Shown: piece by piece, positions 61,719 to 64,000 of the stretch
Position numbering within the stretch: the stretch's first letter is position 1
How the letters are laid out: every line of letters starts with the position of its first letter
Source of the DNA: Mesorhabditis belari
Taxonomy: Eukaryota; Nematoda; Chromadorea; Rhabditida; Rhabditidae
Assembly (NCBI GenBank): GCA_958450365.1
Contig: CAUEEP010000742.1
Coordinates: 2,120,001-2,184,000, forward strand
Length of the DNA stretch: 64,000 bases
Reading direction: 5' to 3'
Translations under genes and position numbers: made by a program
Notes under the pieces: generated by a model
What the model was told of the DNA's origin: nothing
What the model saw: the letters and a program-made list of their open reading frames with translations, nothing else
Databases searched by the model: none

Positions 61719-61943
61719 AATGTACTGTTAGAACGAAGTTTATCAATAGTTTATCAATCAAAATGTGCTTTTGTGCTCTTGTAAATCTTGAAAAGCATCC
61801 TTTTTAGTGCACTCAGCTCATTCGTGATTCTTGATTCTTAATTTTTAATTCACTGCAATAAATGGATGTTTTTCAATATTTTCAAGATTTACAAGAGCAC
61901 AAAAGCACACGACTATTGATAAACTTCGTTCTAACAGTACATT
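61719..61943. repeat. 225-bp imperfect palindrome
   Basis: AATGTACTGTTAGAACGAAG and TTTTGTGCTCTTGTAAATCT on the left pair with the inverse on the right. The segment CTTGTAAATCTTGAAAAGCA inside also occurs at 59560. Confidence 0.75.
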
Positions 61944-62041
61944 AAATGAATCACATAAGATGTATCACATTAAATGTAACACATAAGATTCAGATGTTTT
62001 TGTGCTCAAAATTTGAAATTTTGAAAATCTATAATCTAAGT

Positions 62042-62117
62042 TGACCAGTTGGCCGACTGGTTAGGAATCTTCTCTCCTAATCGGAAGATCCAGGGTTCGA
62101 TCCCGCTGGCGAAATCA
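62042..62117 (+). pseudogene. tRNA-Arg(CCU)-like sequence, probably a pseudogene
   Basis: TGGCCGACTGGTTAGGAATC, then TTCTCTCCTAATCGGAAGAT, then CCAGGGTTCGATCCCG match tRNA-Arg(CCU) layout (D arm TGGCC-AATGGATAAGG, loop CTCCTAA, T arm GGGTTCGA). The acceptor TTGACCAG/CTGGCGAA pairs with two mismatches, and the anticodon stem is out of register, giving an enlarged loop. A TTTTT run follows about 20 bases later. Confidence 0.55.
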
Positions 62118-62394
62118 AGTGTGTGTTCTTTTTCCCATTAAGTTGGGTTTTTTCTTAACTACATTGTAGGGGTAAAAATTGTGTCTTCCGTTGTGTTGTA
62201 TCCACTTATTCATGTTGAATAAAGTATCTTTTTTTTTTATACCATTTGGTGTACTCGCTTGACGCTAGAGGACAAAATTCTAGAAAATCAAAGAATCAAG
62301 TGCGTCAGAAGAGCTGTGTTTCTAGGTTTTAAGCGTCAGAAGACCGTTCAATCAACAAAAACGATGAATAAGTCTAGAGGTTTTTGGTGGTTTT

Positions 62395-62496
62395 TAAAGA
62401 GAATTTGTTCAGCTTTAAGAATTGTTCTCTGAAAGACATCACTAATCTTTCATATCTTTCAGAGAACAATTCTTAAAGCTGAACAAATTCTCTTTA
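62395..62496. repeat. ~100-bp hairpin
   Basis: TAAAGAGAATTTGTTCAGCT through GAACAATTCTT pairs almost perfectly with its inverse around CACTAATCTTTCAT. Pieces recur at 58312 and 62505. Confidence 0.8.
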
Positions 62497-63061
62497 CAAA
62501 GAATTGTTCTCTGAAAGATATCACTAATCTTATCTAGGGGAAATTCTTGATTATTTTTGTTATATTTAGAAAATCAAAGAATCAAGTGCGTCAGAAGAGC
62601 TGTGTTTCTAGGTTTTAAGCATAATGTAAACCATAATCCTTCTTTAAATATCAAAGGCCAATCAGATGTACACTAAGAAAATGAAAAAGAAAACCACGCC
62701 CGTTTTTTTTTTCTCTGAAAGATATCACTAATATTATACGGATCTAGGGGAAATTCTTGTTAATTTTTTGCTATATTTATTGATCTTTAATTAACAATTT
62801 GTACAAAAAGAAGATTTTTGAAAGATTTTGATGCAAATCTATGAATCTTTTAACCAAAATAACCCTAATTTGTTGTCAATTATGATGAAAATCTTTCCTT
62901 TTAGCTATTCATTTTAAAAAAAGAAATGTAAAAATGCAGAAAAAGTCACTGATTTAAGAAGAATGTCATTGAAAACGAATCTAGTTTTTAATATTAATTG
63001 CTTGAGAAATAAGAAATGATAAAGAACCGAGTAGCAAACTTTGGAAAGCTAGCAAGACTGA

Positions 63062-63160
63062 GAATATTGATGATTGAAGGAGTGATCGATAGTTGTAATG
63101 ATTGAAGGAGTGATCGATACTTGCAATGATTAAAGGAGTGATCGATACTTGCAATCACTC
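63062..63160. repeat. ~33-bp array (GATTGAAGGAGTGATCGATA)
   Basis: Three to four units of TGATTGAAGGAGTGATCGAT plus AGTTGTAA or ACTTGCAA. Confidence 0.85.
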
Positions 63161-63427
63161 TCTTCTTCATCACATTCCCTAGTGGATCGGTTCCTGAAAA
63201 GCGGAAAGCGAGCGGAAGTAAACAGATTACGCCATGACTCGTCAGGAAAGAAATCAAAGAAACGATCTTTGAGAGAAAAGAGAGAAAAGAATGAAACCAA
63301 GAGAAGCTTCTACGGGAAAACTTCCATCAGAAACAGTCTTAGCCAAGCCTTTCCCCCTTTCAGAAGATTCAAATTTAGATTTATAAACAGGAAGTTCTAA
63401 ATCAATACTGTTTATAAATAGTTTTAA

Positions 63428-63552
63428 AGCTATTAGCTATAGAAGATTATAAAGCTATGGAAGCTTTTAAAGCTATGGAAGCTTTTAAAGCTATAGAAGA
63501 TTATAAAGCTATAGAAGCTTTTAAAGCTATGGAAGCTTTTAAAGCTATAGAA
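63428..63552. repeat. 19-bp array (TAAAGCTATGGAAGCTTTT)
   Basis: Six to seven units alternating AAGCTTTTAAAGCTATGG and AAGATTATAAAGCTATAG. Confidence 0.85.
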
Positions 63553-64000
63553 GCTAAATGAACCGTAACTTCTAGAGATAAACTTCGAATATTCTCAACG
63601 AATCCAACAATCAATTGAGAAATTGGATCATGTTTTCGATTGGTGGAGAGAAAGAAATGAGATGGGTTAATGGAGAAGGTGAAAGTTTATGACAATCATT
63701 GGGAAATGGGGAATGAGAAGGGAAATGATCCGATCATCTAGAGGAGATCTCAAATGGAAACAACAGAGAAATTAAGTAAAAGACTTCAATTCAAAAATAG
63801 ACAATCAAAAATCACAGTTAGAGATCTTAGATGACGGTAGTATTTGAGAAATGTTTTAGAAGGGTCTCAAGAGCTTTTGTAAAGCATTAATCAGCAGCTT
63901 CGGCTATAGTCTGATCACCTTTTGAGCAGACTACTAGGTCCAAAGCCAGAGCCAGTAGCCAGGTAAACAACTGACCAACTGAAAGGTTACTGTACTTAAT

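Larger units (their letters stand above)
54475..64000. other. Gene-poor 9.5-kb interval upstream of ape-1, dense in tandem arrays
   Basis: No exon series was found. Long frames here come from periodic DNA. 55000-55600 is plain AT-rich DNA where ape-1 5' exons or its promoter may lie. Other duplicated pieces: about 58262-58350 and 62335-62430 (CAACAAAAACGATGAATAAG); 58678-58715 and 58940-58978 (ACCGGCTAAAGGAAAGTCAG); 59460-59545 and 59590-59680 (GGAAAGATTGGCAAGAGATG). Confidence 0.6.

Overview
This window looks like chromosomal DNA from a free-living-type nematode. It is AT-rich, its genes carry many short introns, several start codons sit just after TTTTCAG- or TTTATAG-type acceptors suited to spliced-leader trans-splicing, and gene content includes an ape-1/iASPP homologue, prp-40, a nematode-style SH2 tyrosine kinase, a glutamate-family transporter and two 7TM receptors. 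The species cannot be named from this sequence. All gene models were assembled by eye from exon reading frames, splice sites and family motifs, so exon edges are approximate.

Layout. 1-537 (+): 3' end of a peroxiredoxin-like 2 (PRXL2/FAM213-type) gene. 817-1419 (+): a frame-disrupted Thr-rich, mucin-like gene. 1463-5554 (-): a complete SLC1 transporter whose introns hold an intact tRNA-Gly(UCC), a pogo-like mini-transposon and a SINE-like insertion. 6570-10120 (-): a secreted serine carboxypeptidase (SCPEP1 type). 10222-12700: a large inverted repeat around a LINE relic. 13149-15432 (-): a 7TM serpentine-type receptor. 15660-17000: a mosaic containing broken pieces of the neighbouring prp-40 gene. 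17053-22608 (-): prp-40 (two WW domains, FF domains, RS/lysine-rich tail). 23857-31332 (-): a second 7TM receptor with introns inflated by repeats. 31333-43236: about 12 kb with no gene I can support, made of nested MITEs, mariner relics, hairpins and microsatellites. 43237-46541 (-): an SH2 plus tyrosine kinase of Fes/Fer type. 48117-54474 (-): an ape-1 homologue (ankyrin plus SH3) with a likely internal alternative first exon. 54475-64000: no supported gene, dense in tandem arrays.

The genes do not form an obvious pathway, although seven of the nine are on the minus strand. The striking content is repetitive. A 5S-rRNA-derived SINE occurs twice, each copy with its own target-site duplication. 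A hAT-like MITE family has 8-bp duplications. Two 526-bp mariner derivatives carry a fossil transposase C-terminus. A 449-bp palindromic element can be compared with its own empty site 0.4 kb away. A pogo-like element keeps an open helix-turn-helix frame. About sixteen independent tandem arrays are present, one with an eight-monomer higher-order period.
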